Shown here: in pieces, positions 30,760-40,061 of the stretch
Layout of the letters: every line of letters begins with the position of its first letter
How positions within the stretch are numbered: position 1 is the stretch's first letter
Source of the DNA: Plantago elongata
Lineage: Eukaryota; Streptophyta; Magnoliopsida; Lamiales; Plantaginaceae
Reading direction: 5' to 3'
DNA length: 40,474 nt
Assembly: GCA_036897095.1 (NCBI GenBank)
Contig: JAYMSP010000837.1
Span: forward strand, 1-40,474
Translations under genes and position numbers: made by a program
The notes under the pieces: model-generated
The model's input: only the letters and a program-made list of their open reading frames with translations
What the model was told of the DNA's origin: nothing
Databases searched by the model: none

Positions 30760-30973
30760 TTTTACATTTCGTTTTGGCCATTTCAACTTCTAACTTCTTT
30801 GTATAATTCCTTATAGTTATATGAAATATATTTTTCCTACTTTATACACTAGTTTTACTATTTTATTTAATATTCATCATACTTTAATTATATTTTTCTA
30901 CTTTATTTATTTTACTCGTAAATTTTAAATTTAGACTCACGGAAAGATGAAATTGAGATAGATGAAGTGTATA
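30760..30973. mobile_element. Possible degenerate Stowaway-like MITE
   Basis: Ends near TACATTTCGTTTTGGCC and GGAAAGATGAAATTGAGATA are weakly inverted, and the interior has TTTTTCCTACTTTATAC as in the 18144 family. Limits are uncertain. Confidence 0.3.
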
Positions 30974-31639
30974 TTTTAATTGTTATATCTATCTTTATTA
31001 TTTGGTGACGAGCTTGCACGACTAAAACTTGTACCAAAGGAGCTCAAACCAAATCTGTAGATCTCGAGTCTACTTGTCATGATTGGTGCTCAATTTCGAA
31101 ACTCAGCTCATTTCAACGAGCCCATATAGAAGAATTATATACTTGGTTAGACTTGTTAAATAATTGATTCTAGTATTATAATGGCATGTATTTGTGCGGA
31201 TGTTTTTTTATCTTTTTAAATGATAAAAGTGACTCGAATTTTTAGTGTGGAAGAATTATATGGGGACATTATTGTTATAATGTTAAACGATTTAAGTAAT
31301 GTATGCTCTTCACAACTAAATTGATTGGCAACTTAATGAACTCAGTTATACTCAACGCGACCCATTTTAATCTTGGAATGGCAAGCGAGACATTGGACAT
31401 GAATCGCATAATTACCTATTGGACATGCAACATGGTATTTTATTGTCACTGGCCACTACAATATTCATTCGCCAATGGAATGGAGTATATCTATAGCAGA
31501 TGCTCTCCTGAGGTTAACATTGACATGCACCAATTTGACTTGCAGATAGAGAAAAGTTGCACTTATAGAAAAGAAATCCAAGCTACGCAAATGTCAAACT
31601 CAAACCTAACATATTGTTCGATTCTTATTTTAAAAGATA
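30974..31639. other. No gene recognised
   Basis: One open frame (31303-31647, +, 114 aa) is present. Its product shows no known domain. It could be a decayed fragment, but I cannot support a gene. Confidence 0.4.
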
Positions 31640-31960
31640 AAAAATGAAAAATAATATTTATTAACTTTTTCAATCAACATCATTTAACTTTAACTCGAAT
31701 ATACTTTTAAATCGTAAATGTAAATTGTTTAATTTAAATATATAATTAAGCTTTAGAAAGTAAAGTTTCATTATATAATTGAATTGAACAATTTATATAA
31801 ATGATTTAAGATTAAATTCAAATTAAAGTTAAATATTATAATAAAAAGAGTTAAAAAGAATATTTATTTTTATACAAATGATTTAAGATTAAATTTAAAT
31901 TAAAGTTAAATATTATAATAAAAAGAGTTAAAAAGAATATTTATTTTGAAACGGAGGAAT
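31640..31960. mobile_element. Stowaway-like MITE with internal tandem duplication
   Basis: The right end TTTTGAAACGGAGGAAT resembles a Stowaway end. The left arm AAATAATATTTATTAACTTT is its imperfect inverse. A 77-bp unit is duplicated inside (31801-31950). The left limit is approximate. Confidence 0.5.
31801..31950. repeat. 77-bp tandem duplication
   Basis: Units begin ATGATTTAAGATTAAATT at 31801 and 31878 and are nearly identical, including AAAGTTAAATATTATAATAA and AAGAGTTAAAAAGAATATTT. Confidence 0.93.
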
Positions 31961-32400
31961 ATCAAATTCCACGTTATAGAAAAAGAAAAGGGTTGCTGAT
32001 TAAATTGACGGTCATAGATTGTACTCATAACTCATGATCATAAGATTCCCACTAGACAATAAAAAACGTTTCAATGTTTTAAGGTAAATTTGATCGTGTG
32101 GCTTGAGTAATTCTACTCAATTATCATCGTTTAGAGTATAAACAAAAATTGATATTTAGACGTACAAAATATATAAAATATATATTTTGAAGAGTTTAAA
32201 TGTTCTCATGTTACCTTTATGACTTACATTTTATAGGCACAGAGCGTATTGCTTGGTTTCATATATGAATTATCTGTTCGTCGTTAATATTTTCAGTTCT
32301 ACTTCGTTAGTAAACTCCCTAGTAGAACCTACTGTGATAATGTCTTGTAAAGCTGCCTAATTTGTGAACTATTTATATTACAAATGATCGTCTCAGTGGA
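31961..32400. other. No gene recognised
   Basis: AT-rich spacer between MITEs. Confidence 0.4.
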
Positions 32401-32545
32401 CGGATTGGACTGGCATTTAAATGCCCCATTTGACTCGATAAACAGTGATTTGGCCTAAAATACACTTCAAATACCCCATTTCAATTTCATTCCAAACACA
32501 ATTTCACCAAGATCACCATTCAAATGCCAATGCCAATCGGACCCT
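32401..32545. mobile_element. Short MITE related to 29155-29254
   Basis: Left end GGATTGGACTGGCATTTAAA and right end TTCAAATGCCAATGCCAATC are imperfect inverted repeats. The core AACAGTGATTTGGCCTAAAA and ATACACTTCAAATACCCC match the 29155 element. Confidence 0.7.
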
Positions 32546-32593
32546 CAGTATTTGTGAGACTAGGATGGTAAATTATTATCAACTTATGATACA

Positions 32594-32779
32594 CTCCCTC
32601 CATCTACATTAAACTTCTTGCAATATACTTTGAAACATTTCGGTTTCATCTCTATCGTAAACTTACATTCTACTTTCTATCTCTTATCTTATACTTTATC
32701 AGTTGTTTATCTGATTTTATTGATCATTCAATTAAAATTTGCATCAGAGCATGTGGTAAATTCTATACGGAATGGAGAG
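32594..32779. mobile_element. Stowaway-like MITE, degenerate
   Basis: Begins CTCCCTCCATCTACATT and ends ACGGAATGGAGAG followed by TA. The left TA lies two bases off the expected place, so one end has changed. Confidence 0.6.
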
Positions 32780-33395
32780 TATGATAACAAAAACAGGAGT
32801 AGACTTTGGGGTAGTGGACAAAGTAGGGTGAGGCCGTGAGAGGGAGGGTAGAAGACAACTACAAGTGTCGTGGTAAGGCAGGACAGAAACGGGAGTAAGA
32901 TCGGCCCACATTGGGCCAAAGGACCATTTGGGCAGGAGTCATTGAATAGGGAGAGGCCCATGGGGAGCGAAACGACAGCGTTTGTTAATATGAAATGGGG
33001 TAGTACTGTATTTGTATTGCTGATAAATTGATATGGATGGTGTCTGACAGTAGAATGCAGAGAGTCAGCTACCCTACGTTTCCAGGCACCATCATTGTCG
33101 AAAATATTATACTACTGTAAGTTGGGAGGACTTCTACTATTTACTGCAATGCAATTGTCAATCAACTCAGTCAATTCACGCCGTCAGTTAAAAATACTGC
33201 AACCATTAGTATTTACCTGCACGCTACCTATGCCTTGCTAGTAGCTACTGTCCCTTTTTCTACATCAGGTCTTCAATTTCGGCTTCTTCGTCCAGCTAGC
33301 TCCGACGTTAATTATGGTATCTGGGTATCATGGATGAACCACGAGTCTTGAGGCGTGAATTCCGAATGTATAAGCAGATCAAAAGTGTGACAGCA
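32780..33395. other. No gene recognised
   Basis: A more GC-balanced stretch (about 32800-33000). Short open frames on both strands have no recognisable product. Confidence 0.4.
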
Positions 33396-33860
33396 TGTGG
33401 AAATGTAACTTTTTCACACGGGGTGGAACACGAATTAACTGGTAATTCACTTTTAAAAAAACGTTATCAAGATAATCCTGATCACGCATTATAAAAAATA
33501 GAAAATAGAAGAGGAAATCAATCACAAAAACAGAGGTCTTGAGACGTACTTGTTTCACGGTGATTAACACGTTTCTTCAACGGTGGGTTTATTCATAAAT
33601 CAATAACTAGAGTTCCTAATATTTATACATGAGGTTCTTTCTAGGGTTTATTCGGGTCATGGGCCTATTCTCCTATTTTACGGATTGTGGGACTTTATTC
33701 CTAATCTACAGTCTTGGACCAAATTAACATGAATAACAGAATAATTAAATAAGGGAATTAAAAGAGATGATTAGGTTATAGATGTCCTTCAATTTGCACT
33801 AGCGCTCGCTAGAGCGGGTTCGTATGCAAATCGAATTCGTTAGGAAAACGTTTTCCTACA
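33396..33860 (-). repeat. 3' LTR of the outer element
   Basis: On the minus strand it starts TGTAGGAAAACGTTTTCCTA at 33860 and ends TTACATTTCCACA at 33396. A perfect 16-bp palindrome AGGAAAACGTTTTCCT lies at 33842-33857, right at the LTR start. The interior side is purine-rich (GAGTGGAGGGTAA), as a polypurine tract should be. Confidence 0.72.
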
Positions 33861-34038
33861 TTACCCTCCACTCAAAACGAGCCTTGTCCCCAAGGCTCTT
33901 CAGACCTTGCGCCCTTTCTAGATGCATCCTTGCAATCATTCTGATTGAATGACCCCTCCCACCTTCTCGCATCTGTTTCTTCTTCAAGTTCATGAGCTGA
34001 CTTGACCAGCTTGCTCCATCCCGGAACGGTTTCTTTTT

Positions 34039-34569
34039 CTAGATTGTAGTCACAACCACTTCTCTCCTACCAGAATTGATGTCAGGAGTTCTTGCTACAC
34101 TAGGTCGAGACACCTTGGTGATACGATCTCTCCATTCATACCCATACATTGCTTGAAGCATCATGCTATATCCTTTAATCAATGTTGTACACTTTACTAC
34201 TGTCAACTGATAATGACAGTTATGCTCTACCAGTTCAGTGTGTTCCAACGTTCTACCTTTAAGTACAAACAGTAGATAGCCCACTACCATACACATGTCT
34301 AGATGCTCATACCCAAGACGAAGATGTCTAGTACAAAATATCCAGAACCATGGCAACACTGTATCCTTGCACAATCGATAACAACTAGACTCAAGCATAG
34401 TAACTAGAAGTGGATTACCTGACTGATAAACTGACATGTCACTATTCTCATGGCTAGAACACATTTGTTGGCCCCTTGATGTTCCCAGAATTGTAGTAGT
34501 TTGGGTTCTCCACTGTTCTCCTCGTTCCTTTTCAGACTTGGTGGATTGCCACACCTCCATGGTCTTCAT
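34039..34569 (-). CDS. Hypothetical ORF inside the outer LTR element
   Basis: An open frame of 176 aa with an ATG at 34569 and a TAG at 34039. I do not recognise the product. It is rich in Thr, Ser, Leu and Cys, has a hydrophobic piece around LDMCMVVGYLLFVL and a basic C-terminus (SGRREVVVTT). It has no zinc knuckle, protease, reverse transcriptase or integrase motif. It ends about 180 bases before the 3' LTR of the outer element, in the sense orientation of that element. A further frame upstream (34901-34632, with FKIDGAKWVVLAELYWRIYS) may once have been joined to it by a frame change. It could be the element's own protein, a captured host fragment or a chance frame. Confidence 0.3.
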   Translation of the reverse strand: MKTMEVWQSTKSEKERGEQWRTQTTTILGTSRGQQMCSSHENSDMSVYQSGNPLLVTMLESSCYRLCKDTVLPWFWIFCTRHLRLGYEHLDMCMVVGYLLFVLKGRTLEHTELVEHNCHYQLTVVKCTTLIKGYSMMLQAMYGYEWRDRITKVSRPSVARTPDINSGRREVVVTTI

Positions 34570-34631
34570 GTCGAGTCGATAAAAGTAGTATGAAGTTTGA
34601 ACCGCTTGACCACTATCACGACCCTTAGCAG

Positions 34632-34901
34632 TTATGATTCCAAGTCCTCTGGGATGTTTGATGCTTCCATACAGCTTCCAGACCTACTGCTCTTCCCCAC
34701 CGACTCTTCGACAGTAATGTCCACGTACTCTCCCTCCTTGGGCGTCTTGCTAACACTGTATATTCTCCAGTAAAGCTCAGCAAGGACAACCCACTTGGCC
34801 CCATCAATCTTAAAGAATTTAATAAAATAGACCACAGATTGATGTACACCTACTACCCCCAACATGCCTCTTTTATAGGACCATGTTTCTCCTCTCCACA
34901 A
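34632..34901 (-). pseudogene. Hypothetical coding remnant inside the outer LTR element
   Basis: An 89-aa frame containing VVYFIKFFKIDGAKWVVLAE and EGEYVDITVEESVGKS looks like real protein, with mixed composition and a plausible fold-like hydrophobic pattern. It stops at 34632 and a different frame continues into the ORF at 34569-34039. I recognise no family. It may be captured host coding sequence. Its position between the leader and the 3' LTR says it moved with the element. Confidence 0.3.
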
Positions 34902-35003
34902 GATTCAATCTCCCAGTACTCATCAGGTCTAAACCAAGAGATTTATAAGTTACCTTATTCGAATATAGTGTCGTTCTTCCGGCGAGATTGACTTATTCCT
35001 TCT

Positions 35004-35910
35004 TGTTAGGAATATATGTTAGTATTTTTTATCAATCATCATATGACTTATCTTTAGTACAGAAAGGTGACTAGTACTCTTGGTTAACTTGAACATTGTA
35101 AAAGAGGAAATCACTTAGTATGTTAGTCTAGTTAAACTTGTACTAGGATTATTAGGTCTCTAAATGTAATTTTAAATTTTGAGAAGGCCATGAAGAAGGA
35201 TCCTACCAATGGAGTTCAATCGAATGTATGAAGACTGAAGATTGCACAAGTTTGATGAAGACATAAGGATTAGTCTCCTCGAATTGACCATGTTCAGAAA
35301 GTATGTTGTATAAGTCCATTTGGCACATTACATGTCTCTGTATATATGACATCATCGAGTCGAGGAGCATGCTAGCTTTCAGAAAGGCTCATGTGTCCGT
35401 TGAGACTACAGGACAAGAAATAGTACAGTGTATTAATTACACTATCAAGCAAGCCTTCTCTGAAAAATGAGAAAGTGACTTCTGAGTACATATTTCAAGA
35501 TATCAATGGATTGAATTTTGAGAAGGTCTAATGGATACTATTCCAACGAATCCCAAATTCATCTATAAATATCAACACTTAGAAGCTGAGAAATACACAC
35601 ACGAACTATGCTCATATTTTCATATCAAGCAAGTATTTTCTCTCAAGCATTCATACTACATTTCTCCAAGCTCACTGTTGTGACTATACAGCTAGAAGAA
35701 TTACTAGTAGTTCTAAGTGTGCTGAACCTTAACAAAAACTTGATTATCTGTGAAAGAGTTGAACACTCCGACACCTTTCTGAAGTTCATTCTCCAGAACG
35801 GATATCAACACTTGGGTTAGAAAGAGAATCCTACCATATATTGAACAAGTATATTAAGTAGTGTTATCTCTTCTAGCTCTCTGTTATAATAGCTAAAAAG
35901 TTATTTAAGG
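35004..35910 (+). repeat. 5' LTR of the inner element, 3'-truncated
   Basis: It matches 37971-38860 along its length (shared: GGCCATGAAGAAGGATCCTA, GACATCATCGAGTC, AGCATGCTAGCTTTCAGAAA). It has 27 extra bases near its start, or the 3' LTR lost them. A TATA box TATAAATA lies at 35564-35571. It ends abruptly two bases before the ATG of the interior frame. Confidence 0.9.
35564..35571 (+). promoter_or_regulatory. LTR TATA box
   Basis: TATAAATA in the 5' LTR, conserved at 38515-38522 in the 3' LTR. Transcription would start about 30 bases downstream and read into the frame at 35913. Confidence 0.6.
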
Positions 35911-35912
35911 GA

Positions 35913-37624
35913 ATGGCACCAGAAAAGGACAAGATGATATTATCTCATCTGAAGAGATCACTTCTCACTCCCCATATCTTCTCCACTCCAGCTTTAACTT
36001 CCAGAGATGGGAAATACCTTGGAAGAAGCACGGTGTTTAAAGTGCTCATAGATGACCTAGTTGTTGAAGATTCCCATGTACTTCAATCTGTACCTACTTA
36101 CCTTAAGCCAGTTGCTAAACTCTTACTGCATAGAGCCACTAGCATAGCATTGTCTCAGCGAGACTTAGGCATGGTTCGGGATGAAGACTGCAACAATGCC
36201 AACAGGGCACTTGAAGAATCCCAATTTGCCATTATGAAGGCGGAGTCTATCTTGCGTCCAGTGGAAGAGCTAAACCAAAAGGAGTAGTCACTCCTTCAAG
36301 AAAATGTAGAGCTCAGAATTGAAGTTCAGAAGCTAGTCCAAGTGCGCAATAGCTTGCAACGGAACTTTGAGTCTCTGTCTCACTCTTATGTAAGTTTGAG
36401 TCGGTCACTCATGACTATGGGGAAGAGAGAACTACCCAGAAAGGTAGAGGACGGAAGAGAAAACAAGTGTCCTCCACAAGTCAAGTTCTAGAGCAGGACA
36501 TGCCTTCTGAAAAACCAAGACCAAGGCTTCAAAGTCGAATAACTAGGGGTTCCAAGGCCCTTGTTATATCTAAAGGTACTAAGCCTTCTAGAGAAGTAGG
36601 AGAAATTAAGGATAAGGAGGAAACCTGTAAGTCTCCACTCAGGAATTTCAATGATGATGATAATGATGAGACTAATAGAGATGAGCATCCACTTCACAGA
36701 AAGAGAAGAGTAGTGGAAAGCCTATCTGAACCTCCTTTGGCTGTAAGTCAAAGAGTTGCCAAAACTCCTTCTGGAAACACCAAGCCAATTCAAGGTGGAT
36801 CTTCCAGCACACAACCCAGAGAGCTAGTAGAAATGGAGAAAGGACTGAACATAAGAACGCGTAGGAATCTACAGTTTGGTAGAGTTCGAGAGAATGAACA
36901 AGAAGAAAGACCAGTTGCTGCTCAGATTGAGTATGTCAAGACTAATGACAGCCAATCATCTTACATATGCATACATCTCCAAGAAGGGTACTGGATTCTT
37001 GAGCTACAACATTTGCCACTAACAAGAAGTTTCCAGATCCTATTTACATGCAAATGATGACATGGAGAACCAATAAGCCTACATTGCTTAATCCTAAGCA
37101 TGCTCACAAGTAGCTTAACTTTGAGGTTCAAATAAGAACTGGGGCTAAGAGTAAGCCATTGGATTATACTTGTTCTTATCCAAAGCCAGATGATGTACAC
37201 AAAACCAGAAAGCTGGATGGTACTCTCAGCAAATAGAACAAATTAGGTGTTGAGGCCTATGAGTCATTCTACATGACAAGGGATCAAAATCTGGATGACA
37301 TTGTTGATTGTGAAGAAATTTACAAGTATTTTTAGTTATCAATCCTGAAGATCAACCATGCTTGGGTTTGGAGAAAGTACTATTGGGTAAAGAACTTCAT
37401 CAAAGCCAAAAGAGAATACCTGGAGAATCATAGAAATCCTGATGAAGCTTACTAAAAGATTTGTGACTTAGCCCGAAAGATAGAGTTCTCTGTCAAAAGG
37501 CTACTTTATGAATATGTTGAAGACTGCAAGAGCGTTGATCCCAGATGATCCAGAAGATGCTGAAGAAGAGGAAGATGCTGAAGAACTTAAGGTTTCTGAA
37601 CCTAAGTTATTTTTGAAGAGTTGA
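35913..37624 (+). pseudogene. Reading frame of unknown family in the inner LTR element
   Basis: It starts with ATG at 35913 (MAPEKDKMILSHLKRS). The first 124 codons are open; a TAG at 36285 is followed by 68 more in-frame codons. The frame then shifts near 36430 into an open stretch to 37057, shifts again near 36970, and continues with several stops to 37624. In order the product would have a globular-looking N-part, a coiled coil (about 36210-36390, LLQENVELRIEVQKLVQV), a strongly basic nuclear-signal-like patch (KGRGRKRKQ, about 36440), a charged linker (HRKRRVVES), a second folded-looking part (AYESFYMTRDQNLDDIVD; WVWRKYYWVKNFIKAKREYL) and an acidic tail (PEDAEEEEDAEE). I see no zinc knuckle, protease, RT or integrase. 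It may be an element-specific protein or captured host gene. Confidence 0.6.
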
Positions 37625-37955
37625 AGACAAGTTTATTAGGATGCTTACTTGGAGCTTAGACTCTCATGTTGTCCTAATTAACTTAGTGATTTTGTAATGC
37701 TGCTGACTGTATTTCATTGTAATACATTTGTGAAAGTTATCTTATAATCTGTAATGTTCTTTCTGTAGATTATAAACTCAGAAATCATATATAAGAAGAT
37801 AACTTGTCAGCAAAGATCACTTCTTGTGATTTGGTTGATGTTTATTTTCTGCACTTAACTTATCTGATTGAATATCATTTGAAATGATTAAGTGGTAGAT
37901 TGTTTTCATTTCCATTTTTGTAATAGGACTTTAAGATAGTCATGGTTGACTGATC

Positions 37956-37968
37956 AAAAAGGAAAAAA
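37956..37968 (+). other. Polypurine tract of the inner element
   Basis: AAAAAGGAAAAAA lies immediately before the TG of the 3' LTR, where plus-strand synthesis starts in LTR retrotransposons. Confidence 0.75.
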
Positions 37969-37970
37969 TT

Positions 37971-39380
37971 TGTTAGAAATATCTGACTTATCTTTAGTAC
38001 AGAAATGTGATTAGTACTCTTGGTTCACTTGAACATTGTAAAAGAGGAAATAACTTAGTATGTTAGTCTGGTTAAAATTGTAATAGAATTATTAGGTCTA
38101 TAAATGTAATTTTATATTTTGAAAAGGCCATGAAGAAGGATCCTAGCATGGAGTTCAATCAAAGGTATGAAGACTGAAGATTGAACAAGTTTGATGAAGA
38201 CATATGGATTAGTCTCCTCATATATACTATGTTTAGAAAGCATATTGTATAAGTGCATTTGACACGTTACATGTCTCTGTATATATGACATCATCGAGTC
38301 AAGGAGCATGCTAGCTTTCAGAAAGGTTCATGTGTCCGTTGAGACTACATGACAAGAAATAGTACAGTGTATTAGTTACACCGACTAAAAAGTCGATCAA
38401 GCAAGCCCTCTCTGAAAAATAAGAAAGTGACTTCTGAGTACTTATTTCAAGATATCGACGGATTGAATTTTGAGAAGGTATAACTATACTATTCAAACGG
38501 CTCTCAAATTCATCTATAAATATCAACACTTAGAAGCTGAGAAATACACACACGAACTACGCTCATATTTTCATATCAATCAAGTATTTTCTCAAGCATT
38601 CATACTACAGTTCTCCTAGCTCACTATTGCGACTATACAACTAGAAGAATTACTAGTAGTTCTAAGTGTCCCGAACCTTAACAAGAGCTTGATTATCTGT
38701 GAAAGAGTTGAACACTCAGACACCTTTCTGAAGTTCATTCTCCAGATCAGATATCAACACTTGTGTCAGAAAAGAGAATCCTACAATATACTGAACAAGT
38801 ATATTAAGTAGTGTTATCTCTTCTAGCTCTCTGTTATAATAGCTAAATAGTTATTTAAGAGTAGCCTGACAACCATCATATAACCAACACCATCAAGGCG
38901 TGGATTACAAAAAGTACTTGGTTTGGGAAATCAAGGAAAATCTCCAAGGTTATCTTGAGTACATGAAGTACTTGGTTTTGGAAGTTAGGGAACAACTCAG
39001 GGGGAACATTTGGTTGGGAACCATTTGTTTGTAGGGATCTTAGAATATGATACATTGTAAGGAGAACTCAATTATATGTTATAGTAATTCCAGGTCTCAG
39101 AAACGCCGAAGTAGACTAGTTGGAGGATTACGCTACCTCCAAATACCACTATAAGTTGTGTTATTTACTTATTGTATTTACATTCCAGCATAACACTCAC
39201 ACATATTATTAATGCAAAGCACATTCACGTTTATCTATCGCATAAAGTCTTCCGCTCTCTGAATCTAAGTATCAGAAACCCCCAAGGTTTCTGAGAAAGA
39301 CTGTTTATGGATGAAAGTTTGAAAAGTCTATTCACCCACCCCCCCTCTAGTCTTTTCCTTTGCCGTTATCTGGACCAACA
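37971..39380 (+). repeat. 3' LTR of the inner element, full length
   Basis: TGTTAGAAATAT to GGACCAACA, 1410 bp. It ends with the pyrimidine-rich CACCCCCCCTCTAGTCTTTT-like stretch (about 39340-39358) common near the ends of plant copia LTRs. Its last 520 bp have no partner in the 5' LTR. Confidence 0.88.
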
Positions 39381-40050
39381 CTTCTTCCCAGCACAGTGAA
39401 GTATCCGAACAAGTACACCAGGGTCATGAACCCATCGGACAGTCTCTGCACCGGCTTCACGCGCTTCTCGGACTCCCCATTAACATGCGCTCCTTGTCCC
39501 CTCACGCGCCAAGATGCGCGTTACGTGCCTGTTGGGCGCGTCGCCTTCCCCGCCAGCTTCTGGCATGTGCCATACGCGCCAGTGCGTGCTCCCAGCATCA
39601 CGCTCTGGTCCGCTCCTGCTCTTAATTCGCTTGGTCTGCTCAAAGCCATCCGGTTTGACCAAAAACTCAGGTTCGACTCGCTTGCGGTTCGACTGGTCAC
39701 GGGACCGCTTATTCCCCAACTCGAATTTAGGGTTTCGACACCCATTTTTGGAGCTTTGAGCTCCAAATCTTGCTCTTCCGCCTCCCTCAAGCCGAATTGG
39801 CACAGTCTCTCGCCTCCCCTACCTCCCTTGCTCCTCCCTTCTCGTTCGAATTCGCCCAAATTGGAAGTGGTGAATTCATCTTTCTTCCCCTCGTGCCGCC
39901 GTCTCCCGGATCAAGATCCACCAATCCGGTAAGCATCTCCCGGACATGCTTCAGCTCTCCTCGGCGTCGTCGTATCCATCGTTTGGTGGACGGCCTTGCC
40001 TGCGGGTCGCCGGCCTCGCAACATGCAAGGTCTCGGAGGAACAACCTGTT
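39381..40050 (-). pseudogene. Leader and N-terminal coding remains of the outer LTR element
   Basis: On the minus strand an ATG at about 39981 opens MDTTTPRRAEACPGDA and stops after 22 codons. Three overlapping frames (39859-39521, 39803-39480 and 40098-39787) share the region, with shifting frames typical of a decayed gag or leader protein. Readable pieces include FLVKPDGFEQTKRIKSRSGP and RVWHMPEAGGEGDAPNRHV. I cannot assign a domain. The region is GC-rich compared with the rest of the window. It is cut by the inner element at 39381. Confidence 0.4.
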
Positions 40051-40061
40051 CTGGTACCAAA
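40045..40061 (-). other. Primer binding site of the outer element
   Basis: TTTGGTACCAGAACAGG on the minus strand directly follows the LTR end at 40062. It resembles the initiator-Met-tRNA site TGGTATCAGAGC with changes. Confidence 0.6.

Larger units (their letters stand above)
35004..39380 (+). mobile_element. Inner LTR element (LARD-like) with perfect CTTCT target duplication
   Basis: It starts TGTTAGGAATAT at 35004 and ends GGACCAACA at 39380. CTTCT flanks it at 34999-35003 and 39381-39385. The 3' LTR is 37971-39380 (1410 bp) and its first 890 bp match the 5' LTR (35004-35910) closely. A polypurine tract AAAAAGGAAAAAA (37956-37968) precedes the 3' LTR. The 5' LTR lacks the last 520 bp and no primer binding site remains, so a deletion removed the LTR end and leader. 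The interior (35911-37970) encodes no recognisable gag-pol but a broken reading frame of unknown family. It sits in opposite orientation inside the outer element. Confidence 0.88.

Noticed and set aside
31303..31647. 114-aa frame on the plus strand
   Set aside because: Looks somewhat protein-like but matches no family I know and has no promoter or neighbours to support it.
33040..33080. Possible miR156-like sequence (TGACAGTAGAATGCAGAGAG)
   Set aside because: It differs from known miR156 at several positions and I found no complementary arm nearby.
39480..39932. Plus-strand frame of 190 aa at 39360-39932
   Set aside because: It is antisense to the leader/gag remains of the outer LTR element, and overlapping open frames on both strands reflect the GC-rich composition.
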